A DNA stretch of 64,000 nucleotides. Source: Atriophallophorus winterbourni (lineage: Eukaryota > Platyhelminthes > Trematoda > Plagiorchiida > Microphallidae). The position numbers and the translations under genes are program-made. Of this stretch, positions 35,100 through 46,245 are shown one piece after another. Each line of letters begins with the position of its first letter. Position 1 is the first letter of the stretch. Where the stretch lies: NCBI GenBank assembly GCA_013407085.1, contig JACCGJ010018281.1:1-64000 (forward strand), read 5' to 3'. The notes beneath the pieces are model-generated. The model had not been told where the DNA came from and did no database searches. It worked only from the letters and a program-made list of their open reading frames with translations.

Positions 35100-36800
35100 G
35101 AGATGTTCAAAACCACACTTGAATGCAAAATGCTTCAATGCGGTAGCAGTAGGCTTCAAATACTAGCTTGGACACCTGCAAAGGAAAAAAAGTGACAATC
35201 AATGCAAAAATAAATGATTTCATGTGTCGACATTTATGTGACTGACAATGGCAGTAAAACTGAAGATTGTATAGATGTTCCATGATCGGAAACATACACG
35301 ACATATGCAGTGATTATGTGCTTTCTGTAATTAAATATACCATAGAGATATAAGAAACATTGTCTGTAATAACTTTCATTCAGTTGCTGCCGAACTTCCA
35401 ACCTAAGCACCATTTGTGTGGAAGTAGATTTCACTAGTTTTCATGACTTTAAATCGAGTCATAAAACGCTGAAAAGCAAAACATTTATTAATCTATTTTA
35501 TCTAATATACGGATGAAAAAATCCACTTTTTGGATTAGTAATATCGTGGTTGAAATCCTTGCGATATTGGTATACTTGTGTTTGTGACAATTTAATTCAT
35601 TGTGGCACTACTCATGGGTAAACGATAACTTGAAATTTAGACGATGTTGCATAGGCATCCTGAACCATTGGAAATATTTTTCGACAGCATGTTTGTTACA
35701 ATAAATAAATCATTCATTGGGAAATAATGTCACTAATCACTGTATCCGTGACCAGCCGACGTTTAGAGCATCGTTTTTTCACATCGTTGAAACTCTCTCA
35801 AGAGTGGTGAAGTTAATTCGATTTTACGCAAGGTCGAATATAATGGAAGACGGAACATCTTATCAAAATCAATCTTCAATTTTTTGCATTAGTTGTTTTA
35901 GAAATGAATTCCGGTTAAAGATTTATATGGTAGTTTAAAAAATAGGTTACCAACCTTTCTATATTAATACAAACATTGAAATATCTTCGCACATGGAGTA
36001 GCGATTTTGTTGATCAAACCTATAATCACGTGCATTATATCAACTGACAGACTTGTGTCATGATTGCGTCCTTTTAATATAGATTATTGGAAAAGCATCC
36101 AGGATCGGATATTTGACAGCAAATGTGCGTATTAAGCTAGTTTATGCTGCATATACAGTTGCCAGATACAGTATAGATGTAGCTCTCAAATCGATTACAA
36201 ATGTTATATGAATGGAATCTAAAGCAATCACCACTTGGCAATCATCACTATCAAATTATCAACGGTAACATACATCAAAAGTTCATCATGAAGCTCAAAT
36301 GATTAATGTGCAATTATAATAATGTTTCAACTCGATTTCACAAGTCATGTTCTGCCCGACATTTGAGGTTGTCTAGAAATCCAGGCTTCTGTAGAATCTT
36401 TGTGATAAGGTGTATCCATAAAAATTAGCCTGTTTATTTGGGACCAGGATTAACACCCGACATTGTTTTGGTTTATTCACTGAATGAACATTACACGATT
36501 TATTCGGTTAACGAAATTCATGCTACCTCAATCAATATTTATTAATAGATGTTTGATTGATTGTGCTACGGATGGCTGGCATGAACTCAAATGAATTACA
36601 ACATAATTTATTTTCGGTTCTAAAGGGCTCGTAGGATTTGTGTCGTCAAATGTTTTGTCTGTATTATGGTGTAACATGATACTGACCGGTTGCTAGACGT
36701 TGGTAAGTCGTTGAACCTCAATATCACTACGCCCAGCTTTAGAGAAAGAAGCCGAAATCATTTCTTTTCGCGAGAAAAAAAATCGTTTTGGCTATACCAT
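35100..36800. other. No gene recognised
   Basis: A+T-rich sequence of about 1.7 kb. The frames at 35234-35434 and 35717-35938 carry no motif. Confidence 0.45.
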
Positions 36801-36807
36801 AAGAATC

Positions 36808-37017
36808 TCATATCAGAGCATTATCGTCATCTTCATAACAAATCCTTGTAGAACCAGTAACCTGATAGAACGTTTTTGCAGTAATTGCCGCGTCAAAAAG
36901 CTTTTGGTTTAAATCCATTTCGTGATTAAAATTGAATAAGCTGGAGGTGTCAAACTTTGTTGGAGTTTCGTGAAGAGAAGACAGAATATAAGCGCTCTCG
37001 TTTCTCATCGCTCGCAA
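36808..37017 (-). CDS. Possible exon of an unknown gene
   Basis: A 69-codon open frame whose translation looks protein-like and not transposon-derived: MRNESAYILSSLHETPT, then DLNQKLFDAAITAKTFYQ. The first ATG is at about 37008. Upstream, AAATTAG could be an acceptor. Inside, the CAG/GTTACT after TFYQ could be a donor, in which case the last 17 codons would be intronic. No domain is recognised and no partner exon was found. Chance is a real alternative. Confidence 0.22.
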   Translation of the reverse strand: MRAMRNESAYILSSLHETPTKFDTSSLFNFNHEMDLNQKLFDAAITAKTFYQVTGSTRICYEDDDNALI

Positions 37018-37107
37018 TATCGAAGTATTTCTAATTTGGGATCAACAACATGACTGGAATGTTCATTTCAGTTTAGTATCGAAATTAACAAATATACATT
37101 GATATTA

Positions 37108-37803
37108 AAAATGATGTTGTTAGCTTCCTTCGGTCGATGTCGACCATGGAATTACATCACTATCACATGAATTTCATGTTTTACAGCTTTATGAATGATT
37201 AAACAGTCTGATTGGGAGGATCAATCTCTCCCGCAGTGCTGACAACGATGGTCAAAACTCTGTTGTAGGGCGTCAGTTATACGCCAGCGGTGTGATCTGC
37301 GTTCAGCAGCCAAGAGCTGTATATGCTCTGCCCCAGCTTGCAGACGATGCTTTACACAATGCCTCCAAATTGAGCGGTCAAGTGCAAGTTCTTCCCAGCT
37401 CGCGTGGTCAATGCCAAGAGCTTTCATGTCTTTTGAAAACATCTTTGTAACGCAATGCGGTCTGCCCAACAGGTTCAGGTCGAAAAGCTTGACATCACTT
37501 CGCGGGCGTATGTAAATTCCTTGTGTTCTCGTCTTGAAAGCGTGCCTCAGAAGCAGAGCAAAGAAAATGCCGTACAGCGTGGGAGCAAGAACACACCATT
37601 GACGACTCAGCGAATTTCAAATTCTTCTGACCTGAAACTGTTTAAACGGACTGAAAACTTTATGCCCGAGTGGAATAAAATAACAAGTTTGAGCAGGCTT
37701 GCGGGCAGCCTATCACATCAAGCATTTTAAAAGACCCTCTTTGCTGACGTAGTCGAATGCCTTCGTTAAATCAATAAAAACAGCGTATAATGGCATACGC
37801 TGT
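37108..37803 (-). mobile_element. RTE-type LINE, 5'-truncated and internally deleted copy
   Basis: From 37803 the minus strand encodes MPLYAVFIDLTKAFDYVSK (RT motif A with the catalytic Asp in LTKAFD). It then matches the 24.2-24.5 kb region of the longest RTE copy down to GIYIRPRSDVKLFDLNLL at about 37470. There it jumps straight to the C-terminal MKALGIDHASWEELALDRS block and the usual 3' end, with the tail at 37108-37120. The palm DD motif and thumb are deleted. Its 5' break coincides with the start of the CR1 copy at 37803. Confidence 0.85.
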
Positions 37804-37814
37804 TCCCGTATCGG

Positions 37815-38986
37815 ATGTCTAGACCTATGAAAACTACGCGTGACTCGTGTCAAATTTGCAAAAAGGGGGTAAGTGTGAAATCGAAAGTAGTCATGTGTTA
37901 TATGTGCTCTACTAAGATACACACTAATTGCGATATACTTTTGACTAACGAGGCAGTAGTCGTTATTAATAATCCTGAAATTCCTAGTGTCTGCTATGTG
38001 TGCAGCGTCTGTAGAACAAAGTCGTTAAACGGCGCCGGGACCAATGTATCACAATCAGGAGACCTGGAAAATCGCGTCAAATACTTAGAGAACAGTTCCC
38101 AAAAATTTCAGGAAACATTGAAGTCGATAGTAAATGCCCACAATAACTCACTAAAAAGTGAAATCAACCCGAACCCAACGCTACATCCCGTAACTCCACA
38201 AGTTGCTCCGTTACTTAGGGAGAATTTACGGGAGGCTAAGCAGCTGAGTAATGCTAACGCTAGCTGCGACTCAGATGTTAATCAGATTAGAAAGTCGAAG
38301 GGGCGTGTACTGACGTCCACCAGCAGAATTCCTCTACTTCAAAAACTAATACTGAAATGAAAACAACTTTGATGAATCTCAGTGTAATTTGCACCAATGT
38401 GCCGGAGACATCAGGGACACTTTTCTCGAGTAGAACTCGCGACATTGAACAATGGTACCAGCTGTGTTCAATGATGGATATGAGCTCGATATTGCCTGAT
38501 ACAATAACCCGCCTATGTCGGCACCCCAATTCTCCTCATCTCGACGAACCACTTTTACTGAGAATAACTTTCAAAAGCCAAAAAGAGATGGAAGACGTTC
38601 TTTCAAACTCTTATTTGCTACGTAAACGCCAACAGACTAAATGTCGCATACATGCTGATATTCCGTGGTGGGAGAGAAAATTTAATTTAAACAATGGGAA
38701 AAAATGTGACCAACGCAGTGTTGTTCTTTTTGGTGTTCCCGAACACACTAACACTGCTTCGGAAAGTGAAATACAGCACCACGATTTCAAACGGCGGCTC
38801 TAGGTTGCCAACAGCATCAAGGCTTACGAGTCAGTGGTGGTGGACACTTTTAGAATACCTCGGTCACCAAACTATAAAGGTGACGGGCCAAAACCTCTGA
38901 AAGTAACGAAAGGTATGATGGAATCAATTAGGGCTTACTGGAAAGCGAACCATAAGAATCTCCCAAAAGGATGTCATAATGAGTGA
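37815..38986 (+). pseudogene. CR1-A ORF1 (PHD-like finger protein), frameshifted
   Basis: Starts MSRPMKTTRDSCQICKK. A Cys4-His-Cys3 PHD-like finger spans residues 12-70 (CQIC, CYMCSTKIHTNC, CYVCSVC). A predicted coiled region (residues 80-115) and a Ser/Pro-rich linker follow. After a frameshift near 38330 the second domain begins LSVICTNVPETSG and contains LLLRITFKSQKEMEDVLSNSY and IPWWERK. A single TAG at 38801 interrupts it before the frame continues to the stop at 38984. The product would be the RNA-binding partner of the ORF2 protein. Its stop overlaps the proposed ORF2 start (ATGAGTGA, 38979-38986). Confidence 0.85.
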
Positions 38987-41901
38987 TCACATACTTTCTA
39001 CGCCTTCTAATGAGCCACGGCTTCCACAATCAGACGAGACTCCGATTAGAAACACTGTGGCAATCCCAAAAAACGACCGATGTCCGACTCTCGAAGGGTC
39101 GGACTATTACGAAAACCACAATCAATTGCCTATATACAAACGCACAATGCCTGTTAAACAAACTAGCTCAACTGAAGGATCTCTGCAATCAGCACTCACT
39201 CGACGTCATAGCAATAACTGAGACATGGTTCGAACCTCACGTGAGCGATCGCGAGCTCTTTATTCCAAACATGACCCTGTTTCGGGAAGACCGCTTAAGA
39301 ACAGGTGGTGGAGTGGCTGTTTACCACCATGAACGTTTATACTGTACGGTAGTTACAGGTACTGAACTCGATCTGGAAGACAGTTTATGGTGCAACTTGA
39401 AGCTAGAATCAGGCGACAGTTGCATCGTTGGTGTAGTTTACCGTTTACCATCATCATTGGATTCGTACAACTAAAAACTCTTGAAAGCAATGCAGTACGC
39501 CGGAAAACAGCGCATTTCACAATTGCTTAATATGGGTGACTTCAATCTGCCTCAAATATATAACCGAGTAGATCATCCACCCCTATACCTAGACTACAAA
39601 TTTCGCGAACTGTTCGATTACATCACCTTGTATAATCATGTTTTCGATTATACACGACAACGAAATTTGCAACAGACTTCTGTTCTAGACCTAGTCTTAA
39701 CCTCCGAAGCCACAGCCGTTGAAGATGTTCAGTATCAGTGGGTCGAAGCGACCACCTCGTTCTGCTATTTCAATACGTGTGCAACGCCAGTAGAATTGTA
39801 AAGCAAACAAAACGAAATGGAAAAGTGGATTACATTGGTTTGATGGAAACAATGGTAGCTTTCGATGAACATAATATAAATTTCAGTGATCCGGACTCGC
39901 ATTGCACAACCCTGACAGATTACATAATCAACATGATACAGTTCAATTCTCAAAATGTCCCGAAATATAACAGCAAAGAACCACACTTCAGAATTCGAAG
40001 TAGGACTAGAAAATGGTTGACAAAGCGAAATTTGGCATGGGCTATTCACAGGGTCTCCAGAACTGATTCGACGTGGGCAAACTTTCGCGAATTGCGGAAT
40101 CAGGTCACAAATCTCATCCGAGAGGACAAACAATATCACCAGCTTCAGCTGGCGGTAAGAATGCAGCGAAATCCCAAGCTGCTTTATCGAACTGTTAACA
40201 ACACTACGAAGCTGAAACCCGGTGTTTTTTCGATCATGACAGATAACGGACTAACTGATTCTGTGCTGGAAACCGCTAACGCTCTAGCCAGTTTTTATTT
40301 ATGAGTTTTCACCACCAAGGATGAATTACAACCATCAGAATTGTCAGCACCAATTGTGCCGGAGACGATATGCGATATATGCATCAGTTCGGAAATAGTG
40401 TAGCACCACCTACGTAAGTTGAATATCAACAAGTCCCCGGGAGCTGACGGAATCACACCTGCGATCCTAAAGTTATGCGGCAGTCAACTGTGCGAACCAC
40501 TTTGTGAATTATTTAATCACTCCTTGAGGGAGGGTGTTGTACCTAATGACTGGAAGAGAGGAATCATAACACCCATCTACAAAGGTGAAACTCGTTTTGA
40601 CCCAGCAAATTACCGCCATGTTACACTCCTTCCAGTGATCTCAAAAATTGTGGAGCGAATTGTGTGCGAAAGAATTGTGAGTCATCTCGAAGCCCAAACT
40701 TGTTGTCCAGAGAGCAACATGGATTTAGGAAGTCCTGTTCTTGCTTGACAAACCTACTGGAGACACTGAATGACTGGACGCAGGCAGTGGATAATGGTGG
40801 TTGCGTGCATGCGTGTTACTTGGACATATCAAAGGCGTTTGGTCGCGTGGACCATTCTATACTCCTGCGCAAGCTGCACGATGTTGGTAATAATAGGTGC
40901 CTTCTTACCTGGCTGAGAAGTTACCTTCTTGATCGCAAAGCAACTGTACGTATCGATGGTGCGATGTCTGGGGAAATCGAAGCCACTAGCGGTGTCCCAC
41001 AAGGTTCGGTACGTGGTCCGGTTCTCTTTTTGGTCTACATCAACGACCTTCCGAAACTTGTCACAGCCAAAATGGTTCTCTTTGCGGATGATGTTGAAAT
41101 TTGGATGCGAATCAAGCCAAGCGTGGACTGTTTGCGCTTACAAAGCGATTTGGATCTATTGAACAGCTGGTCGGAGAGAAATAAACTTCCATTCAACTTC
41201 CGAATGTGTAAAATGTTCCAAATAGGCAAATATTTCCCATTCCCATACAACCTTGGATCAAAACAACTGGAATGGACAACCAAAGAAAAAGACTTCGGCA
41301 TATGGATTAGTGGAAGTCTTAAGTTTAGCATGCAATGCGAAGCAGTGTACAACTGAGCTAGCCGCATGCTAATTATGCTTCGGCGTATTTTCGAACATTT
41401 TTCCCGTGAATCATTCTCCATGCTCATAAATACATATATTAACCCGGTGATGGATTACTCAGTGCAAGCTTGGTCACCGTGGCTACAAAAAACATCAAGC
41501 TGATCGAGAGGATTTATCACAGAGCAACTAAAATGGTTGGCTGCCTCCGCAACCTACCATATGAGAATCGACTTGAGCAGCTTAATTTGGATACACTGCT
41601 TCGCAGAAGGGTTCGATTCGATCTAATACTAACCTACAAAATACTGAACGCCAAGGCGCACCCTCTGAGGCATCTGTTTCGCCTCCGGTCAAGCCATGCC
41701 ACACGTACTCACCCATTGGCATTTGATATTCCACATTCCCACCGGAACTGCCGTCGGTTCTTCTATTCGGTGCGCGTTTGTTTCTTATGGAACTCCCTAC
41801 CGTCAGATGTTGTTCAATCATCTAGTGATAGGATTTTCAGGAACAAATTGGATATATTTATGCGTAGTAATTCCACCCTACATCCCGTTTATATAACATG
41901 A
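38979..41901 (+). pseudogene. CR1-A ORF2 (APE endonuclease and reverse transcriptase), frameshifted
   Basis: The endonuclease motifs are in order: LYTNAQCLLNK, IAITETWF, TGGGVAVYHHE, GVVYRLPSS, MGDFNLPQ, and SDHLVLLF. These cover the Asn, Glu, Asp and His sites of an APE-type nuclease. The RT then follows with NKSPGADGITP, NYRHVTLLPVISKI, YLDISKAFGRVDHS (motif A, first catalytic Asp), SGVPQGSVRGPVLFLVYINDLP (motif B) and LFADDVEIW (motif C, second and third Asp). The C-terminal MDYSVQAWSPWL, IYHRATKMVG and FFYSVRVCFLWNSLPSDV blocks end at 41901. Compared with the 47.9-49.7 kb copy there is a 1-base loss at about 40690, a stop at 41354-41356 and a 1-base loss at about 41490. Confidence 0.9.
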
Positions 41902-42104
41902 TTTTTTTCCGAACGAATATTTTTTTCATCATACAGCGACAATACATGACATTTTTGTAACTATAAAACTGTCGACCTTCCTAATGACTCAATTTATTTT
42001 GTATATATATTTATTGTCCTTATACGAATATCATGTGGTGTTGTACAGCTACGAGCTTTTTATACCATAAATTCTTGAATCTTGAATCTTGAATTTAACA
42101 TTCT

Positions 42105-43880
42105 TACAACGTTCGCGGATTGGACCAAGGCACCAGATGAAGTTAAAGCTGTACGTGAATGCTTCACCGATATTTTCGAAGCTCTTTATAGATTAAGCCA
42201 TAACATTCTAATAAAAAATGCTCGAAGAATACGGAATAACTAGAATGTACCTAAATTTGATAAAGGACAATCTCATTTATAGACACATCCAAGTTAATTT
42301 GGGCAGCACCCTAACTAGAATGATAGATGTCGCAAATGAAGTTCCGCAAGGCTAGGTGCATGGAACTCTTCTGTTCTTGGTGTATATGAACGACATAGTG
42401 GTAGATATTTGATGCAACTTGATTATGTTGCTCGAAGGTATTAAAATACGGAAACATGTTACGTCTGTTTATTACTGTATGGAATTACAACGGGATCTGT
42501 TCATCTTATTTCGTTGGTCAGAAACAAATGACACATTGTGAAATGTAAATTTCTGAGGCTTGGAAAATCTCTGCACCACACGTATCGGCTTGGCACGCAA
42601 AACGTTGTCTGGACCATGGCAGAAAATGATCTCGTAATCTGGATATCGTTTAACTTTAAGCCTGAATAGCATTGCAGAACAGATTACAATAAAGCCTGCC
42701 GTATCTTGAATCTTCGAAATTTGATATTCATGCGTTGCATGCAGGAAACCTTACCCCGATGAATTCATATGTATGTACGTCCTCTTATGGAATAATCCAT
42801 TCGAGCCTAGACACCATGCACGAGGAAGCATATCGAAATACTTCACAACGTTTATCATCCTGCTACAACGTTGGTCTCCCATAACAGAAATGTGCCTTTC
42901 AAAGTGCGAATGTTAAAACTGAATCTACACGATTTTACACAACGACGGATAAATAGGTAACTCATGTTGACATTCAAAATCGTGCATAATAAAAACCATC
43001 CCCTTAAACACTTGCTAAATCCCAATGGCCTTACTCGAACACGAAAACTTTCAAAGGCTTTAAGTATTCCACATCCTCTATTAGATATTCGTCGTTATGT
43101 TTTCTCGGTCTGAATTTGTTTCACTTGATTCCTTTTGAGTAAAAAAATCATACCCTCAGAATCTGCTAAGTTTTTAGTATCTAAAGTCCATGAGTATATG
43201 TCGAACCATGCGGTGTGTGAATGTCCCTATTGATTTTTGAAAGATTTTATATTTTTACTCGATTTACCACGTAATCTTATGTTTATTGTTAAGTTTACTG
43301 CTTTTTCTACCATAAAACATTCCGAGTTCTGAGTGTCTCGAACGTGGCCACCCTTTTTTCTGTGTTGCATTCAAAGTTATTAGCACCGTGCACGGATTTA
43401 GCTCTGCAAACAACACAGGCATAGCAGGTACCAGGAACATTTTCGTTATTTAATACTGCGATCGAATCTGGGGCTAGTTTACGGTCACATTTACCATCGA
43501 TCTTACCCATACACAGAAAATACGTTATGATTTGACGTGCCTTTGTACTCACTAGTTGTTCACACGTTTTGCCCGTGATTACGGGACATTTCTGCCTGTC
43601 GGGTTGCGCCTATCAGCTGGGCCGGCCAAGACCTTTGTTGCTTTCGGCGGATCCAAACCCTCGGCACAGATGTCATGTTGGTTTCATGTCGCTGTCGGGT
43701 GAACAATCCTCGCTGTCACCGCTTGATCGATCGATTTCTTTGCCTGTGTGTTGGATCTTGTGATGCGGTCACACATGGTAGTAGTCTGAAGTGGGTTAGT
43801 CGGCTGAGCGATGGGCTTTTGGTCGGCTAGTCGATGTGGCTGCTTTGGAAATCGTGATTTCGTCATTTAGCAAGTAATGC
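42105..43880 (+). mobile_element. Chimeric CR1 copy: RT-to-tail part forward joined to reversed ORF1
   Basis: 42105-43320 is a decayed subfamily B RT and 3' UTR (motifs near VPQG, LVYMNDIV and YHPAT are still traceable). Its tail GAGTTCTGAG at about 43318 runs directly into the complement of an ORF1 (43322-43866). That ORF1 encodes MTKSRFPKQPHR at its start and a PHD-like finger, ITYFLCMGKIDGKCDRK and CYACVVCRAKSVHGA. The ORF1 break, after TFETLRT, is the same as at 54505. Both parts are inactive. The two copies with the same join are discussed in the findings. Confidence 0.75.
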
Positions 43881-43884
43881 ACTA

Positions 43885-44300
43885 TAGCTCGTTAACAACA
43901 CAAGGTACAAATCTTTAGCTTGACGCCGTCTTTTTGATTATGTCTCTGGTAACGAACTTGAAATTAATTTGACGCATAGATTATAAATATAGGCGATAAA
44001 TAATATGGAAGTTGAAAGTTAATAATGTCACTAAGTAGCGTCAGGTATCTCATGACTCAATGTACTTGAATTACTCTTTTAAAGGTGTATATGTTTTTTG
44101 TATGTGAGTATAACATCACTTAGGAGCCTTCAGTGTGGGAAGGCTCAGCCCTTGTCTTCTCTCTTAAACGTTAGTTTCTGCAAACCACATACGAGTTTTT
44201 TGGTACATTTTATTTGGCAGTATTATCTAATTTTTGATCCGAGTATTTCAGTCTCGAAAAGCATGCTTTTGTTTGAAATTATGTTTAATTTCATCATTGA
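43885..44300. other. No gene recognised
   Basis: About 400 bases of unassigned sequence between two LINE pieces. Confidence 0.45.
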
Positions 44301-44304
44301 GTTC

Positions 44305-44456
44305 AAATTTCCAGGGAAGACGGTTCTTGATATCCGCAGCAGCATACACAGAAGTCCGGATGCGCGCTTGTTAATGACCTCTTTGAGCTGTCAAATACCC
44401 AGACACCGAAATCACTTTCCGACACAGTTGAGCTCACGTTGGACTGCCAAAAATTA
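44305..44456 (-). mobile_element. CR1-type LINE, small RT fragment
   Basis: The minus strand gives VSESDFGVWVFDSSKRS near 44420-44380. This corresponds to the E-DLG-WVS-SLK-S block after the palm. It is cut on its 5' side by the tail of the next CR1-C copy. Confidence 0.6.
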
Positions 44457-45223
44457 ATCAATTCAATTCAATTTTAATGGTCTAAAAAGCATATAGCTTG
44501 ACAAAAACCACAGAATAATATGGGAATTACGAATAACATGGGTAGAAAAACGGCATTTGTTTGCTTACTGAGCAGTTCAGGAATCAAGTAAAAATCCATT
44601 GGACAGAAACTGGTTTCAAAGTGCAAAGCTTTTATGGTGTAAAATATGTAGGTTCAAAGTTTGGATTGGTCAACATGAAATTGTCCAAATTCGATTTGAA
44701 TATATCCAAGTTGGGTGAATGTGCAACGTTACAAGGTAGGTAGTTCCAGGTAAAGCATACACGTACAGAATAAAAGTACCTTCGACAGTTTAGTCTCGAG
44801 TCGGGAATATGTACTGTATAATCGTGACTCCGGCTGGTTCTGGGTGGTAGTCGCGTGAATAGTTGATTTGGGCAGGGTGGGCAAACTTTTGACTCACGGG
44901 CCACAATGGGTTCCAAAATTTGACAGAGGGGCCGGACCAGGAGTATTTGGATGGAGTGTTTGGGCCAGATATATACTAAAATATTACATTTAGTGTATGT
45001 AAACCTCATAGCACTGTACTAATAATACAATCCAATTTATTAACTGTCAAATATGGAAAAGAGTCCTCATCACTAGGGTTACCAAAAAATAGCCCTCAAA
45101 ACTTGAAAAAAATTGCCTTTTTTATATTGCTTTTATAATTGCCTAAAAAAAAGCAAAAATTGCCTTACTTACAAACTTTCAATATGCATTTTTTTCATAA
45201 AACAGCAGAAAACCCCACCAATT

Positions 45224-46023
45224 TTAGTGGGAACAGTGTTGTTGGTCTCCTGTTTTTGCCAGTGCATCGAGGTCTGGAGTTAATTTTGTTGTGGCAATTC
45301 TCAGGACAGATCTAAGGTGTTGGTCTGTTAACTTGGATCTGTGATGGTATTTGTTGATTTTCATGACGCTAAACGTCTGCTCACACACATAGGTCGAGCC
45401 AAACAACACCAAAATCTTCTGTGCAGTCCTTCGAAGGTTTGGAAACGTTGTCTCGTTATGTCTTTTATGTCGTTACTTTCATCCAGTGCTAGTGAATATA
45501 ATTTAAAGGACTCTGCCTTTTTGTTTAACAATCTGAGTATATCTGCGTCGATCAGTTCCACGCGGCGAGTCACTGTTCTGCGTGCTAAACTGATTTTTTC
45601 AAACTTGCCTTTTCTCTCCGGACACAAGAGACCAGCTGTCTCTACTATGCATTCTTTCAAAAACTCGCCTTCGGAGAAAGGCTTGCCAGCCTTTGCTAAT
45701 TTGAATGTCAGCAAATAACTTGCCTTGGTACTTAACTCTTGAATTGCTGTTTGTCTTTGAAACAAGTTCTGTTGACTGTGTAAATGAGCTGCCAACCTTT
45801 GAGCAGTAGCCGCCCGTTCTTGTGTTGACTGCTTGCTAGCATAATTGGCATGCTTCGTGTCAAAGTGACGGCTGATATTGTACTCTTTGATAACCGCAAC
45901 AGCTTCTTGGCATATCAGACATACAGCCGTTGACCGGACTTCGGTGAAGAAGTATTTTGTTGTCCACTCCTTATTAAAAACTCGGCATTCGCTGTCCACT
46001 TTCCTTCTCTTTGGTCCACTCAT
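45224..46023 (-). pseudogene. hAT transposase remnant (BED finger, ZBED5/GTF2IRD2-like)
   Basis: From the ATG at 46023 the protein reads MSGPKRRKVDSE. It has a BED-type zinc finger with Cys35, Cys38, His53 and His58 (VCLICQEAVAV, RHFDTKH), then an alpha-helical region with GKPFSEGEFLKECI, and the first catalytic Asp in YSLALDESNDI at residue 181. Near 45457 the sequence jumps, with a frame change, to the hAT C-terminal dimerisation block (LFGSTYVCEQTFSVMKINKYHHRSKLTD, split here as GSTYVCEQTFSVMKINK and HHRSKLTDQHLRSVLRIA) ending at 45224. Roughly 300 residues including the second Asp are missing by comparison with the family. It resembles the transposases from which ZBED5 and GTF2IRD2 proteins arose. 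It is non-functional as a transposase. Confidence 0.88.
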
Positions 46024-46109
46024 TTTCACAGAAGGGCTCAAATGTCTACAAATAAGGTAGAAAATTATCATTCTCTAAACTTTCAGGGTTTATCAGTTAT
46101 TACATGCAG

Positions 46110-46245
46110 AAAATTGAAGCACGGAGACCAATTTTACAAGCGTCACCTCACTTCCGAAGTCTGTTTACAACTGGCGTCCGGCATGGCTCTGCCGTCTCAC
46201 ATGCTTAAAAAACGGTCCACACGTCCATTAAGGGTGTAGCGGTAT
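46110..46245 (-). repeat. Copy of the 213-bp repeat core inside the hAT 5' region
   Basis: The reverse complement matches 54955-55037: GAGACGGC-GAGCCATGC, then CGCCAGTTGT, then ACTTCGGAAGTGAGGTGAC and GCTTGTAAAAT. ACCCTTAA also occurs at the far end, as in the 213-bp element. Either the hAT captured this sequence or the 213-bp element derives from hAT DNA. Confidence 0.7.

Larger units (their letters stand above)
37803..42097 (+). mobile_element. CR1-type LINE (subfamily A), near full length
   Basis: About 4.3 kb with the complete two-ORF layout and a TCTTGAA tandem tail at about 42070-42097. ORF1 is described at 37815-38986 and ORF2 at 38979-41901. The 3' UTR is about 190 bases. A second copy of the last 1.8 kb lies at 47.92-49.71 kb in the same orientation and is visibly similar, which provides a check on frame breaks. 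Several frameshifts and two in-frame stops make this copy inactive. It sits directly against an RTE fragment on its 5' side. Confidence 0.93.

Noticed and set aside
37708..37810. Functional RTE gene suggested by an intact RT motif A frame
   Set aside because: The palm DD motif and thumb are deleted, and the 5' part is cut at 37803.
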